Both the position numbers and the translations under genes were made by a program. From NCBI RefSeq assembly GCF_003353425.1, contig NZ_QRAO01000002.1, forward strand, positions 170,400-234,399: a stretch of 64,000 nucleotides of DNA, read 5' to 3'. The DNA comes from Marinirhabdus gelatinilytica. GTDB taxonomy: Bacteria > Bacteroidota > Bacteroidia > Flavobacteriales > Flavobacteriaceae. Under the pieces are notes generated by a model. That model was not told where the DNA came from. It was given only the letters and a program-made list of their open reading frames with translations, and searched no databases. Below are positions 42,991 through 52,080 of this stretch, piece by piece. The first letter of the stretch is position 1, and the number at the start of each line of letters is the position of its first letter.

Positions 42991-43791
42991 ATGCAATATA
43001 CCCCGACAGACGAAATCCAAATTATCTCAATCCTGCTTATTGGTATCTCGCTATTGGTGTTGATGGGCATTGCCATTATCCTGTTTTTCTATTTTTCCCG
43101 AAAAAAAATAATTAAAACCGAACTGGAAAAAGCAAACCTGCAAATTGCCCACCAACAAGAAGTCCTGCAAGCCAGCCTGCAAACACAGGAGGCGGAACGA
43201 AAGCGTATTGCACAGGATCTTCACGACGATATAAGTAGTAAGCTCAACATTGTTTCCTTGAATGCCAATTTCCTGACAGACCAAAACATTACCCCACAAG
43301 AAGCCATTAAACTAGGAGGAAGCATCGCCAAGGTTACTGCTACTGTGCTGGAGAGTTCGCGCCGTATTGCCCACGAGCTTTTACCGCCTGCGTTGGAGAA
43401 ATTTGGACTGGTACCCGCCTTGGAAGAGCTGTGCGATCAAGTGGAGGAATGTGGGACGCTTCAGGTAACATCACGTTTTCAATATGAGGAAGGGATTTTC
43501 AGCAAAGAAGAAGGATTGCACGTTTTTAGGATTGTACAGGAACTGGTAAACAACACCCTTAAATATGCTAAGGCAAAAACTATTTCAATAGCCTTGGTAG
43601 CTGAAAAAAACACAGTAACTTTACAGTATAAAGACAACGGAAAAGGTTTTGCACTGGAAGACGGTAAAAAAGTAAAGGGTTTGGGATTGAGCGGTATAGA
43701 GAACCGCGCGGCCATTCTCAATGCCACTGTAGAAATAGTTTCGGCTCCCGGTGAAGGCATGCAAGTTGTCTTGACAAAACAAACAAACTAG
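42991..43791 (+). CDS. HisKA_3 sensor histidine kinase (NarL family)
   Basis: A 266-residue kinase with one N-terminal membrane helix (IISILLIGISLLVLMGIAII), a short cytosolic coiled coil, a HisKA_3 domain (phospho-His in RIAQDLHDDISSKL) and HATPase_c (DNGKGFALEDG and GLGLSGIENRA). No sensory domain outside the helix, resembling LiaS-type intramembrane sensors. Its regulator follows after 8 bp. A -7-like TATCTTCG (42978-42985) is 5 bp before the ATG. The signal is unknown. Confidence 0.93.
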   Translation: MQYTPTDEIQIISILLIGISLLVLMGIAIILFFYFSRKKIIKTELEKANLQIAHQQEVLQASLQTQEAERKRIAQDLHDDISSKLNIVSLNANFLTDQNITPQEAIKLGGSIAKVTATVLESSRRIAHELLPPALEKFGLVPALEELCDQVEECGTLQVTSRFQYEEGIFSKEEGLHVFRIVQELVNNTLKYAKAKTISIALVAEKNTVTLQYKDNGKGFALEDGKKVKGLGLSGIENRAAILNATVEIVSAPGEGMQVVLTKQTN

Positions 43792-43799
43792 TATATATT

Positions 43800-44459
43800 T
43801 TGGATATCAATATTGTTATTGCAGACGATGAAGAATTGTTCCGCGTGGGCATTGCCCATATTTTTTCGCGAGAGCCCGGCATGGAAGTTATCTTTCAAGC
43901 TGAAAATGGACAAGAACTCTTAACGTATCTTGAATCCCAAGAAACCCTGCCCGATATCGTGATTACCGATATAAAGATGCCCGAAGTAAACGGCGTAGAG
44001 GCTACCAAACATATCACCACCCACTATCCCGAAGTAGGCGTTGTGGCCCTGAGCACCTACAACACCAAACCCTTTATTAAAAATATGATAGATGTGGGTG
44101 CCAATGCGTACTTGGTGAAAAATTCGACCCCGGCACAGGTAATACATACGGTGAAGCAGGTATTCCACAACGGGTTCTATTACGATAGGCACGTTATGGA
44201 GATACTCAACAAAAAATACCATGATACCCTAAAATCTCCCCACGATCCCGATTTCTTGACCGAACGTGAGCAGGAGGTACTGGAGTTGATATGCCAGCAA
44301 CTCACTACTCCAGAAATTGCAAAAAAACTATTTATCAGCCCGCGAACCGTAGAAGTACACCGTAAAAATCTCTTAACAAAAACTGGAGTAAAAAACCTTG
44401 CGGGACTAGTGATTTTCGCCATAAAGCACAACCTTATCCCACCTATTGAAATCTCATAG
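43800..44459 (+). CDS. LuxR/NarL-type response regulator
   Basis: A 219-residue regulator: receiver (IVIADDEELFRVGI; phospho-Asp in DIVITDIKMPE; Lys in YLVKNSTP) plus LuxR HTH (EREQEVLELICQQLTTPEIA and TVEVHRKNLLTKT). The start is a TTG at 43800. It pairs with the kinase just upstream. Its stop codon abuts that of the convergent sdaA with no gap. Targets are unknown; no site of the 22533 type is near. Confidence 0.93.
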   Translation: MDINIVIADDEELFRVGIAHIFSREPGMEVIFQAENGQELLTYLESQETLPDIVITDIKMPEVNGVEATKHITTHYPEVGVVALSTYNTKPFIKNMIDVGANAYLVKNSTPAQVIHTVKQVFHNGFYYDRHVMEILNKKYHDTLKSPHDPDFLTEREQEVLELICQQLTTPEIAKKLFISPRTVEVHRKNLLTKTGVKNLAGLVIFAIKHNLIPPIEIS

Positions 44460-45884
44460 TTAGCAATCGCTTATATTTACCTGTACGGCGAGTCCGCCCT
44501 CGCTTGTTTCTTTGTATTTGCTGGTCATATCCTTGGCGGTTTCCCACATGGTAGCAATAACTTTGTCCAAGGGGATCTTTACATCCTCAGGGTCTCTATC
44601 CAGTGCCATTTCACAAGCATTAATAGCCTTTATGGCTCCCATGGCATTACGTTCTATACACGGTATTTGTACCAAGCCGGCAATGGGGTCGCAAGTAAGT
44701 CCTAGGTGGTGCTCCATCGCAATTTCGGCGGCAATGAGTACCTGTGCGGGTGAACCACCCATCAATTCAGTTAGGGCACCAGCGGCCATGGCCGAGGATA
44801 CTCCAATCTCTGCTTGGCATCCTCCCATTGCGGCACTTATGGTAGCGTTTTTCTTGAAAAGACTCCCAATTTCGCCCGCTACGAGCAGGAATTTCTTGAT
44901 GTCGTCAAAATTACCGTCGTGGTTTTCAATCACCAGATAGTACATCAAAACTGCGGGAATCACCCCAGCACTGCCGTTGGTGGGAGCAGTAACCACTCTT
45001 CCTAACGATGCGTTTACTTCATTTACAGCTAGGGCAAAACAGCTTACCCATTTTAGGATTTGTCTAAACTTAACTTCGGTACCACGTATGGCGGCAATCC
45101 ACTCAACAGCGTTGTTATAAGGGATATCTCCCTTTAGTTTCTCGTGGGTTTCAAAAGCACGGCGCTTTACGTTAAGCCCTCCTGGGAGCGTGCCCTCGGT
45201 GTGGCAACCCACATACATACTGTCCAGCATAACATCCCAAATGGCTTTCAATTTAGCATCAATCCTTTCAGGGTCCCGTAGGGAAAGTTCATTGGTGAGT
45301 ACGAGTTCACTTATAGAAATATTTTCCTTGGTGCAATGTTCCAAAAGTTCCGAGGCAAGGGCAACACGGTAGGGAAAACTATTAAACTTTTCTTTTTGTC
45401 GCTTGGCACGGGCACGCTCCTTTTGTACCACAAAGCCCCCGCCTATGGAATAATAGGTATCCCTTGTTTTCTTCCCGTTGCGCAGTGTAGCTTCAAAAGT
45501 GATTCCGTTGGGATGGAAGTCCAGAAATTTTCGGTTGAACTTAATGTTCTCCTTAAAACTGAAGGGTATGTTTTTTTCATTGTTCAGTTTTAGTGTATTG
45601 GAAGCTTTTAGTGCTTCTATTTCGGGTTGTATACGCTCTATGTCACACGTTACAGGGTCTGTCCCCATAAGTCCCATGACCACGGCAATATCGGTCGCGT
45701 GCCCTTTCCCCGTAAGGGATAAAGAACCATATAGGTTTACCTGTACGGCTGCTACACTGGTAAATAGCTCGCGCTGCTGTAGTTTTTTAATCCACATATA
45801 CGCTGCACGCCAGGGTCCCAATGTATGCGAGCTGGATGGTCCCACACCAATACTTAGCATATCAAAAACGCTGATACTTTCCAT
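44460..45884 (-). CDS. sdaA: L-serine ammonia-lyase (iron-sulphur type)
   Basis: Converts L-serine to pyruvate and ammonia using a [4Fe-4S] cluster. A single-chain enzyme of 474 residues: N-terminal beta domain ([22 protein letters not shown]) and C-terminal catalytic domain with the cluster Cys in [27 protein letters not shown] and the [16 protein letters not shown] loop. It is convergent with the response regulator and divergent from umuD. It probably uses serine as a carbon source; regulation is not evident. Confidence 0.97.
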   Translation of the reverse strand: MESISVFDMLSIGVGPSSSHTLGPWRAAYMWIKKLQQRELFTSVAAVQVNLYGSLSLTGKGHATDIAVVMGLMGTDPVTCDIERIQPEIEALKASNTLKLNNEKNIPFSFKENIKFNRKFLDFHPNGITFEATLRNGKKTRDTYYSIGGGFVVQKERARAKRQKEKFNSFPYRVALASELLEHCTKENISISELVLTNELSLRDPERIDAKLKAIWDVMLDSMYVGCHTEGTLPGGLNVKRRAFETHEKLKGDIPYNNAVEWIAAIRGTEVKFRQILKWVSCFALAVNEVNASLGRVVTAPTNGSAGVIPAVLMYYLVIENHDGNFDDIKKFLLVAGEIGSLFKKNATISAAMGGCQAEIGVSSAMAAGALTELMGGSPAQVLIAAEIAMEHHLGLTCDPIAGLVQIPCIERNAMGAIKAINACEMALDRDPEDVKIPLDKVIATMWETAKDMTSKYKETSEGGLAVQVNISDC

Positions 45885-46009
45885 AGTTGAAATTTAAGGT
45901 AAACCTACTAATTTTTCAGTAGAAATATATCTCTAAATGATGAAATACACCTTATTCTTTAGCACATGACCATTTGCAGTTTGTCTCTGCGGATCGAAAT
46001 ATTTTATAA

Positions 46010-46049
46010 TGGAAATAATCCTTTTTGTTGGAAATATTCCATACTTTTG
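46010..46049 (+). promoter_or_regulatory. umuD promoter with tandem operator-like repeats
   Basis: The dyad TGGAA-ATA-TTCCA (46029-46041) directly abuts the -7 TACTTTTG (46042-46049, exact TAnnTTTG). A degenerate copy TGGAAATAATCC starts at 46010, 19 bp upstream, about two helical turns. The ATG follows the -7 after only 4 bp. A repressor bound between -33 and -7 would shut the operon, which fits damage-inducible control. The regulator is unknown. Confidence 0.6.
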
Positions 46050-46053
46050 AACT

Positions 46054-46422
46054 ATGGAAATTTCATCATCTGGTAAACTGAAAAAAGCTGCATACCGCCA
46101 CGCCCCCGAGGTGTCCAAACAAACCGGATTCCCTAGTGCAGCTACACATTATATGGAAACTCCCATAGACTTGCACAAGGAGTTGGCCATACACAAGGAT
46201 GCCACGTTTTACGTACGAGTGGGTAGCGGTGCATGGGCAGAGTTCAACATTCTAAAAAATGATGTGTTGATCGTGGACAGATCGCTCTCACCCAATTTTG
46301 ATGATTTGGCACTCGTGGTGCAAGATGGGGAGTTTAAAGTTGCCCGTATCGCTTTTGATAGGGAACAGGAGGAATGCACCCTCTGGGGCGTGATAACCTA
46401 CATAATACACTACGCAAGATGA
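46054..46422 (+). CDS. umuD: UmuD-like protein lacking catalytic residues
   Basis: A 122-residue S24-fold protein that aligns to E. coli UmuD without a gap from residue 24 to 98 (recalled sequence): GFPS at 25-28, ID at 38-39, NDVLIVD at 69-75 and DGEF at 91-94. The catalytic Ser60 is Ala (GSGAW), Lys97 is Ala (GEFKVARI), and the Cys24-Gly25 cut site is Thr-Gly. A region of about 17 residues near the C-terminus is absent. It therefore cannot self-cleave by the known mechanism. It overlaps umuC by ATGA and has an operator-like promoter. It probably serves as a structural or regulatory subunit of the Y-family polymerase. Confidence 0.85.
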   Translation: MEISSSGKLKKAAYRHAPEVSKQTGFPSAATHYMETPIDLHKELAIHKDATFYVRVGSGAWAEFNILKNDVLIVDRSLSPNFDDLALVVQDGEFKVARIAFDREQEECTLWGVITYIIHYAR

Positions 46423-47678
46423 TAGCAATGGTAGACTGTAACAGCTTTTACGCCTCCTGTGAGCAGGTGTTCCGCCCAGACCTTTGGGGGAAACCCGTAG
46501 TGGTGCTGAGTAATAATGATGGGTGCATTATCGCGGCCAATAAGGAAGCAAAAGCATTGACCCATATCCCTATGTTCGAGCCCTTGTTCAAGATTAAGGA
46601 TGTTCTGGTAAAGAATAAGGTAGTTTTTTTTTCGTCTAACTACACTTTGTATGGAGAAATGTCGCAGCGGGTCATGAATATTTTGGGAGATTTTTCACCT
46701 TCAGTAGAGGTGTACAGTATAGACGAAGCGTTTGTAGATGTATCTGGTATTACTGAAGATTTGGAAACGTATGGAATGGCCATTAAAGACCAAATTTTTC
46801 AGTATACAGGACTTCCCGTAGGCGTAGGGATCGCTCCCACCAAGGTACTGGCAAAACTGGCCAACAAAATGGCGAAGAAAGTTCCCGGTACCCAGCACGT
46901 ATTTGTAATAGATACCGAAAAAAAACGTATTAAAGCCCTACAATGGGCCAAGACCAAGGATGTGTGGGGTTTGGGAAAAAAGCATGTACAGCGTTTGGAA
47001 AAGGTAGGTGCGTACAGTGCCTACCAGTTTACACAGTTGCCGTTACAGTGGGTTCGTAAAGAGATGACGGTAGTAGGGGAGCGGTTGTGGCGCGAGTTGC
47101 GTGGCGAGTCGTGTTTGGAGTTTACCACCATGCCCAAACCCAAAAAGGGGATTGGTACGGCAAAATCGTTTGGGGTAAAGTTACCCGATCTAGAGCGAAT
47201 TGAAGAAGCCTGCGCCTACTACATAAGCGAGGTCGCCGAAGTGTTGCGCGCGCAAAAATCCTGTGCTACCTATGTGCAGGTGTTCATCATTACCAATTTT
47301 CACAGCAATGTGGATAAACAGTATTCTGCCAGCAAGACGGTGACCATGCCCATTCCCACCAACGATACGTTTGCGCTTATCAAGGAAGCGCGAAAAGCAC
47401 TCCAGCTTATCTACAAACCGGGGTATCGTTATAAAAAAGTAGGGGTAAACCTTACGGGGCTTATTCCGCAGGACTATGTGCAGGGCAATCTTTTTCTCTC
47501 TTCAAAACTGAACGACAAGAATTTGATACGCACCTTTGATATGTTGAACAATAAATTTGGGAAATCTACCGTGGCCTCTGCTATGATCGGGACCCGGGTG
47601 AATGAATGGGAACTCATTAAAAAAGAACGCAGCAAACGTATGACGACGCAGTGGAACGAATTATTGACTATTTCTTAG
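46419..47678 (+). CDS. umuC: Y-family DNA polymerase UmuC
   Basis: Error-prone translesion polymerase. It has the palm motifs [15 protein letters not shown] and [13 protein letters not shown] (two metal-binding acidic residues), the [13 protein letters not shown] finger region, helix-hairpin-helix [19 protein letters not shown], little finger, and a C-terminal UmuC-specific extension ending near SKRMTTQW. The ATG at 46419 (MIAMVDCN) overlaps the umuD stop; a longer reading from 46374 is unlikely. It overlaps the convergent MFS gene by 11 bp. Confidence 0.96.
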   Translation: MIAMVDCNSFYASCEQVFRPDLWGKPVVVLSNNDGCIIAANKEAKALTHIPMFEPLFKIKDVLVKNKVVFFSSNYTLYGEMSQRVMNILGDFSPSVEVYSIDEAFVDVSGITEDLETYGMAIKDQIFQYTGLPVGVGIAPTKVLAKLANKMAKKVPGTQHVFVIDTEKKRIKALQWAKTKDVWGLGKKHVQRLEKVGAYSAYQFTQLPLQWVRKEMTVVGERLWRELRGESCLEFTTMPKPKKGIGTAKSFGVKLPDLERIEEACAYYISEVAEVLRAQKSCATYVQVFIITNFHSNVDKQYSASKTVTMPIPTNDTFALIKEARKALQLIYKPGYRYKKVGVNLTGLIPQDYVQGNLFLSSKLNDKNLIRTFDMLNNKFGKSTVASAMIGTRVNEWELIKKERSKRMTTQWNELLTIS

Positions 47679-48927
47679 AAATCCTATAAAAAATTACCGA
47701 AGCGACGAACCCCACTGTCGAAAAACCAGCCAGCAACCAGAAAACATAGTGGTGGCCCGTTACGGTTTCAAAGTTGTCCAAGAAGTATCCTATCATAGGC
47801 CCTGCAAAAATATCTGGCGTATAGCCTATAAAGGAGATAATACCTACAGCGGTCCCAGTAAGTACCAAGGGGATGTTACCTTCCCTCATTACTGCGAAAT
47901 ACAGTACCCGTGCCGCATAAACACCCAGCGCAGTAATGATTATGGTCATGAAAAAGAGGCCATTAGTACCAGGGCCCAATAATCCAGACGCAAACAATAC
48001 GGCACCCAAAATGGACAGTAAAAACCCGAAACAGAGATAGAGCGAGGGGCGGGAACGGTCGGCCAAGAAACCGATCACAACCCCTACCACGGGACGTATA
48101 AACAATAAGAAGGTACCTGTTTTTGCTGCATCAACTTCGGAGTATAGTAGTATTTCCCTGGCGTAGAGTGAAAATATATCGGTTATTTTATAGCCTACGT
48201 AGGCGCAGAGTATAATGATCATCAATAACCAAACGGCAGGTAATTTTAATACGGTTGTGATACTTTGTAGGGTGATTTTTTCTTTCAGGACTTTTTTTCC
48301 GGTACTATCAGATTTCAGAAAAAAGAAAACCGAGACCCCAATCAGCGCCACAACGGCCGAAGTAATATACACCACCATTGTAAAGGCATCCTTTTGTTGG
48401 AAGGTATTCAGCTCCACCGAACCATCTGGTATAAACCAAGAAAAAACAAGCACTCCCAACAGCCCGAACAAGGCACCCACCAAACCACGGCCACCGTCCA
48501 AAAAACCAAAGGCCTTTCCTTGGCTGGTATCGCCTCCCCAAATGCGGGTTGCTTTGATCATTGCCGCCCAAAACAGAAAGATAGTAGTAAACCCCCAATA
48601 GCCATAGAGAACCGTAAGGGTGGTTAAGGAAGGATTGTTTGCATATACCAACCCACCCGAAGCGGTTAGCACCAGTGCCGTCCCCATGAGTTTCCTGGGT
48701 GGGAACCTATCGGCCAGCGGGCCACCAACGAGGTAAGAGCCCAGCGCCACCAAGCCGTAGATGGAGAAGCAATAGCCTATCTCGGTATTGGTTATATCAA
48801 AAACTTCTAGAACAGTGGCCCTAAAGACCCGTGCCAATACAAAGGGAAGAATAAACGCTGCCTCTCCTGCTAGGATGAGCAGGATGATATATAATGGCGA
48901 TTGTTTTACGGGTTTGGTAGGTTTCAA
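47668..48927 (-). CDS. Major facilitator superfamily transporter
   Basis: A 419-residue 12-helix transporter. The loop 2-3 signature is GGPLADRFPPRKLMG, and the second half has GFLADRSRPSLYLCFG. The N-terminus is short and basic. It belongs to the sugar/organic-acid-phosphate or nitrate type by general look, but the substrate cannot be assigned. It is convergent with umuC and stands alone (70-bp gap to the next gene). Confidence 0.88.
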   Translation of the reverse strand: MKPTKPVKQSPLYIILLILAGEAAFILPFVLARVFRATVLEVFDITNTEIGYCFSIYGLVALGSYLVGGPLADRFPPRKLMGTALVLTASGGLVYANNPSLTTLTVLYGYWGFTTIFLFWAAMIKATRIWGGDTSQGKAFGFLDGGRGLVGALFGLLGVLVFSWFIPDGSVELNTFQQKDAFTMVVYITSAVVALIGVSVFFFLKSDSTGKKVLKEKITLQSITTVLKLPAVWLLMIIILCAYVGYKITDIFSLYAREILLYSEVDAAKTGTFLLFIRPVVGVVIGFLADRSRPSLYLCFGFLLSILGAVLFASGLLGPGTNGLFFMTIIITALGVYAARVLYFAVMREGNIPLVLTGTAVGIISFIGYTPDIFAGPMIGYFLDNFETVTGHHYVFWLLAGFSTVGFVASVIFYRISKK

Positions 48928-48997
48928 AAAAAAATATTCTTACGTAGCTGAAAAGGTAGGCGTTACATTTTAATCCTGAAACTTAATACTTGTATTT

Positions 48998-49333
48998 TCA
49001 ATATAAAATATTATCCAACGTCCAATCCAAGCGCTTTTCCATCATTTTGAAATCACAGTCTGAAAAGAAAATCTCGTATACTTCCCTTCTAAAATCTATC
49101 AACTCCATATTCGAGTAGGTATGGGCGTGAATGTTGGTGTCTATTTTTTTGAGGCGCTCTTCTTCGGTGTCTTTTGAAAACTTTTCATACATTTTTTCAA
49201 AGGTATCTTTTGCAACTTTAGAGCGTATCATTTTTAGTTCTTCTTCAGTTTCATCGTTATCTGCATTTGCGCAGAGCAATAAGATATAGGTCTGTAGTTC
49301 GGTTTTTGTCCAGTTATTGTTTTTTGTAGCCAT
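48998..49333 (-). CDS. Small TerB-like helical protein
   Basis: A 111-residue, strongly acidic, all-helical protein. YILLLCANADNDETEEELKMI resembles the TerB/tellurite-resistance-like helical domain, where acidic residues bind a metal; the rest is a helical bundle ending in DWTLDNILY. It starts 29 bp after the DUF5706-family gene, probably in the same transcript. A small soluble acidic protein at the end of such a unit could modulate the membrane effector. The TerB call is tentative. Confidence 0.55.
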   Translation of the reverse strand: MATKNNNWTKTELQTYILLLCANADNDETEEELKMIRSKVAKDTFEKMYEKFSKDTEEERLKKIDTNIHAHTYSNMELIDFRREVYEIFFSDCDFKMMEKRLDWTLDNILY

Positions 49334-49362
49334 AACTTTATTTTTTTAGATTGATATATTAT

Positions 49363-49944
49363 TTAGGTGAGTACTATAATGCCATAATAGCCTGCGGTAA
49401 TAAAGAGCAATAGGAGCCCAAAGGCAAGAAACCAAATAGCCCGCTGTACATTTTTGAATTTCCACGCAGCAATTTTTGAAATGATGAAGATTTGTTCTCC
49501 CAATTGCCCAAAAAGTTTTTCTTCATCCAGGCTTATATTGTAGAATGTTTTTGAAAATTCCTTTATGTCGCCAAACTTCCGGATTACATCTCCGAAGAAA
49601 AATACATTGGGACTAAACTTTCCTTCAATCTTGGGTATAAAACACCGCACACAGAAAAACACCGAAATAGCCGTACAGCTCACCCAAAGCCCAATGCAAG
49701 TATACAAAATAGTATCTCCGGTTACGTTTTGTAGCACGGTTCCCGTAGCTTGGTATATAAAATTGAGCAAAATACCGTAAAATGAAAGTATGAGCCCAGC
49801 CTTTAACTCGCTTGCTTTAATCAGGCTAGTTACGTGTGCCATGCTCCCCCAATAATGGTCAACTAGTTCTTCGGTGTGCGATGGTGCTGTTTGTTGCTCT
49901 GGTAGCTTGACTGGTTTTTCTTCTGCTGAATCTTTATTTTCCAT
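49363..49944 (-). CDS. DUF5706 / Pycsar-effector-family membrane protein
   Basis: A 193-residue protein with three membrane helices: residues about 43-62 beginning ASELKAGLILSFYGILL, 78-99, and 168-191 preceded by IAAWKFKNVQRAIWF. A cytosolic stretch with NVFFFGDVIRKFGDIKEF and an amphipathic helix lies between helices 2 and 3. This layout and these motifs are those of DUF5706 proteins, which include the PycTM effectors that disrupt the membrane when a cyclic nucleotide accumulates. It lies 102 bp downstream of a receiver-cyclase on the same strand, the expected setting. Ligand and lethality are not shown by sequence. About 40 N-terminal residues are polar and Pro-rich. Confidence 0.75.
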   Translation of the reverse strand: MENKDSAEEKPVKLPEQQTAPSHTEELVDHYWGSMAHVTSLIKASELKAGLILSFYGILLNFIYQATGTVLQNVTGDTILYTCIGLWVSCTAISVFFCVRCFIPKIEGKFSPNVFFFGDVIRKFGDIKEFSKTFYNISLDEEKLFGQLGEQIFIISKIAAWKFKNVQRAIWFLAFGLLLLFITAGYYGIIVLT

Positions 49945-50046
49945 AATTTTTGAAGTATTAGGTACTAGGGATATGGTGTTGTATTTTCCATCTTTTACAT
50001 CTACAAAGCAGCCTGTGGCAATGCCTTGCAGGAATTCCTGTAAACA

Positions 50047-51087
50047 TTATTCAATTACTTTATAAATAGTCATTGGCTTTGCTTTATTTTTTAATGAAAT
50101 TTCGCCCACTCTTTCACATTTAAAGGATTCTTTTACCTTTTCGTAACAATCTTCACTAATGATTATTTCGTTTTCCTTTGCGACATCTTGTAACCTCGCA
50201 GCGGTATTTACGGTGTCGCCAATAACAGTATAATCCAATCTTTTTAGACTTGCTGAACCTATGTTACCAGAAATCATTTCGCCACTTTTTATGCCTATGG
50301 AAACCTTGGGTTTAAATTGCGCTTGGTCGCCAACGGACGGGAGGTTGTTGATTTTTGCACATACCGCCAATGAGGCATCTATGGCGCGGTCCAAATGATA
50401 CTCTCCTCGAAATACTGCCATGATAGCATCGCCAATAAACTTGTCTATAAAGCCATCCTGCGCCATGATTTCTTTAACCATCACATCAAAATAGGTGTTT
50501 ATCATAGTCACTACAGTATCGGCTGGAGCACTTTCGCTTATGGCCGTAAACCCACATATATCAATAAAAACAACGGTTGCCTTGATGGTTTCGTTTGCTA
50601 GGATGGTAGATTCAAACTCCTTGTTACCCATAAAGTTGAGTACATTTTCGTCTACGTACATCTTTAGGATATTATTTTCCTTAATGGCTTGGAGGGTCTC
50701 CTTGAGGTGCCTGGCGTGCTTCAAGGTTTTTTCCATGGTAAGGGAAAGGTCCTCAAAATTGATGGGTTTTGTGATAAAATCGAAGGCACCACGGTTCATC
50801 GCCGTACGTATATTATCCATGTCACCATAGGCCGAGACAATAACCGATTTTATGAGCGGCTTCAATTCACTTAATTCTGAAAGTAGCGTGAGGCCGTCCA
50901 TTTCTGGCATGTTTATATCGCTCATAACGATGTCTATTTCTGGCTCTATATTTAACTTTTCCAATGCTACTTTACCATTTTCAGCAAAGAAAAATTGATA
51001 TTCCCCGCCGCGTATCTGTTTTCTGAATTTCTGTTTGATGAGCGTTTCCAGATCTGCCTCATCATCTACTACAAGTATCTTTGCCAT
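50047..51087 (-). CDS. Receiver domain fused to class III nucleotide cyclase
   Basis: A 346-residue protein. Residues about 1-120 are a receiver ([14 protein letters not shown], phospho-Asp57 in IVMSDINMP, Lys107 in FITKP). A helical linker of about 40 residues leads to a class III cyclase catalytic domain (about 165-345): metal Asp176 (FIDICGFT) and Asp220 (IGDAIMAVF), Lys216, Asp285 ([10 protein letters not shown]), Asn294 and Arg298 (VNTAARLQ). The Lys-Asp pair reads adenine in adenylyl cyclases, so cAMP is the likeliest product. No membrane segment. It lies in the kinase cluster between a lone receiver and the DUF5706 gene. The ATG at 51087 is preferred over one at 51114. Confidence 0.9.
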   Translation of the reverse strand: MAKILVVDDEADLETLIKQKFRKQIRGGEYQFFFAENGKVALEKLNIEPEIDIVMSDINMPEMDGLTLLSELSELKPLIKSVIVSAYGDMDNIRTAMNRGAFDFITKPINFEDLSLTMEKTLKHARHLKETLQAIKENNILKMYVDENVLNFMGNKEFESTILANETIKATVVFIDICGFTAISESAPADTVVTMINTYFDVMVKEIMAQDGFIDKFIGDAIMAVFRGEYHLDRAIDASLAVCAKINNLPSVGDQAQFKPKVSIGIKSGEMISGNIGSASLKRLDYTVIGDTVNTAARLQDVAKENEIIISEDCYEKVKESFKCERVGEISLKNKAKPMTIYKVIE

Positions 51088-51108
51088 AATTTTAGGTTTT
51101 TTTACAAT

Positions 51109-51227
51109 CGACATAAGATTTAAAAAGCTTGCGCTTTTTTTGACCTAGGACGTAAGACTAAAAAATGTATTCTTATGTCGTTTACTGTCTTATGTCAAAA
51201 TTGCGTAGCAATTTCGTCCTGCGTCAA
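51109..51227 (-). repeat. Intercistronic region dense in inverted repeats
   Basis: TTGACGCAGGACG pairs with CGTCCTAGGTCAA (11 of 13; 51140-51152 with 51215-51227), enclosing AAATTGC-TAC-GCAATTT. AAAAAGC-N4-GCTTTTT (51122-51139) and CGACATAAG / CTTATGTCG (51109-51117, 51172-51180) are further repeats. The right arm overlaps the upstream gene's stop codon. It may fold in mRNA or be a relic of a small element. Confidence 0.4.
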
Positions 51228-51598
51228 TTGTTATTCATTAATTTCTCCTTCAACACTTTAAAATCTACCGGTTTTGTTAAAAAATCGTCTGCACCCAAGC
51301 GCTTTGCCGTGTTATAATTTTCGCTATCACCGTACGCTGTTACCATCATTACGGTAGGGGGCGGGGCGGTGTACTTCTTTTTTATTTTTTCCAACAGCTC
51401 CAGTCCACTCATTCCGGGCATATTAATATCGGATAATATCAACACTGTTTCCTGCTTGTGCTGTTTTAAATAGGTAAGGGCCTCTTCTCCAGAAAAAGCA
51501 AAAGCAAAAGCTATATCCCCTTTTTTGATTTCTTTCCGGAAACGCTGTAAAAACAAATCCTTTACGTCTTTTTCGTCATCTACTACCAATATTTTCAT
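51224..51598 (-). CDS. Single-domain response regulator (receiver only)
   Basis: A 124-residue CheY-like receiver: ILVVDDEKDVKDLF, phospho-Asp57 in LILSDINMPG, conserved Thr/Ser in VTAYGDS and Lys in DFLTKPVD. There is no output domain, so it probably acts as a phosphate shuttle or a protein-binding switch. Its sequence is close to that of the receiver fused to the cyclase (both DINMPxMxGLxLL and AYGD), suggesting duplication. It lies between the kinases and the cyclase gene. Confidence 0.93.
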   Translation of the reverse strand: MKILVVDDEKDVKDLFLQRFRKEIKKGDIAFAFAFSGEEALTYLKQHKQETVLILSDINMPGMSGLELLEKIKKKYTAPPPTVMMVTAYGDSENYNTAKRLGADDFLTKPVDFKVLKEKLMNNN

Positions 51599-51650
51599 AT
51601 CACAGATTTTAATGGATTAAAGGATTTCACTGATGTTCGATTATTGTTTA

Positions 51651-52029
51651 TCATAGTACATGTCTTTTAAATGTTAGGCTCCTTGAACCAAAATTGATTA
51701 GAAGTCCAACTTCTAGTTTATAAGCTTTGAGATAATTCAATACTTGTGCTAAATGGGCATCTTGTAATTCTAAAACTGCTTCTAATTCTACCAATACTTT
51801 TTCTTCCACAACAAAATCTGCTCTTCTTTTTCCTATTGGTTTTGGTATAACGTTTATAATAAATCTTATGTTCAATTTCTTGTTGAAAAGAAAGTCCAAC
51901 TTCTGCTAACTCTAAAGCCAATGCTCGCTGATAAATAACTTCGGGGAAACCATTTCCTAAGAATGTATGTACCTGGAAGGAAGCGCCAGTTATTTTTCCC
52001 TTTATTTCGTTAAATTTTAAATTAGCCAT
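51651..52029 (-). pseudogene. GxxExxY-family gene with frameshift
   Basis: Two overlapping minus-strand frames together make one protein of about 126 residues. The first part has GNGFPEVIYQRALALEL (the GxxExxY-type motif) and EIEHKIYYK; the second continues PKPIGKRRADFVVEEKVLVE to LLINFGSRSLTFKRHVL. An extra base near 51852 breaks the frame. The gene is flanked by short repetitive AATCCGT-like sequence (52050-52080) and a GATTTTAATGGATTAAAGG stretch (51605-51625) of the kind often seen around such genes in Bacteroidota. Probably inactive, unless frameshifting is programmed. Function of the family is unknown. Confidence 0.8.
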
Positions 52030-52080
52030 TGTATTATATTTTTTTACGCATTTTATCCGTGCAATCCGTACAATCTTTAC

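Noticed and set aside
46374..46418. Longer start of UmuC
   Set aside because: It would lie almost wholly inside umuD; the ATG at 46419 gives the normal MIAMVDCN start and an ATGA overlap.
48998..51087. Classical two-gene Pycsar system
   Set aside because: The cyclase has adenylyl-type Lys and Asp and a receiver domain, and the cluster includes kinases, so I report only a Pycsar-like link, not the known system.
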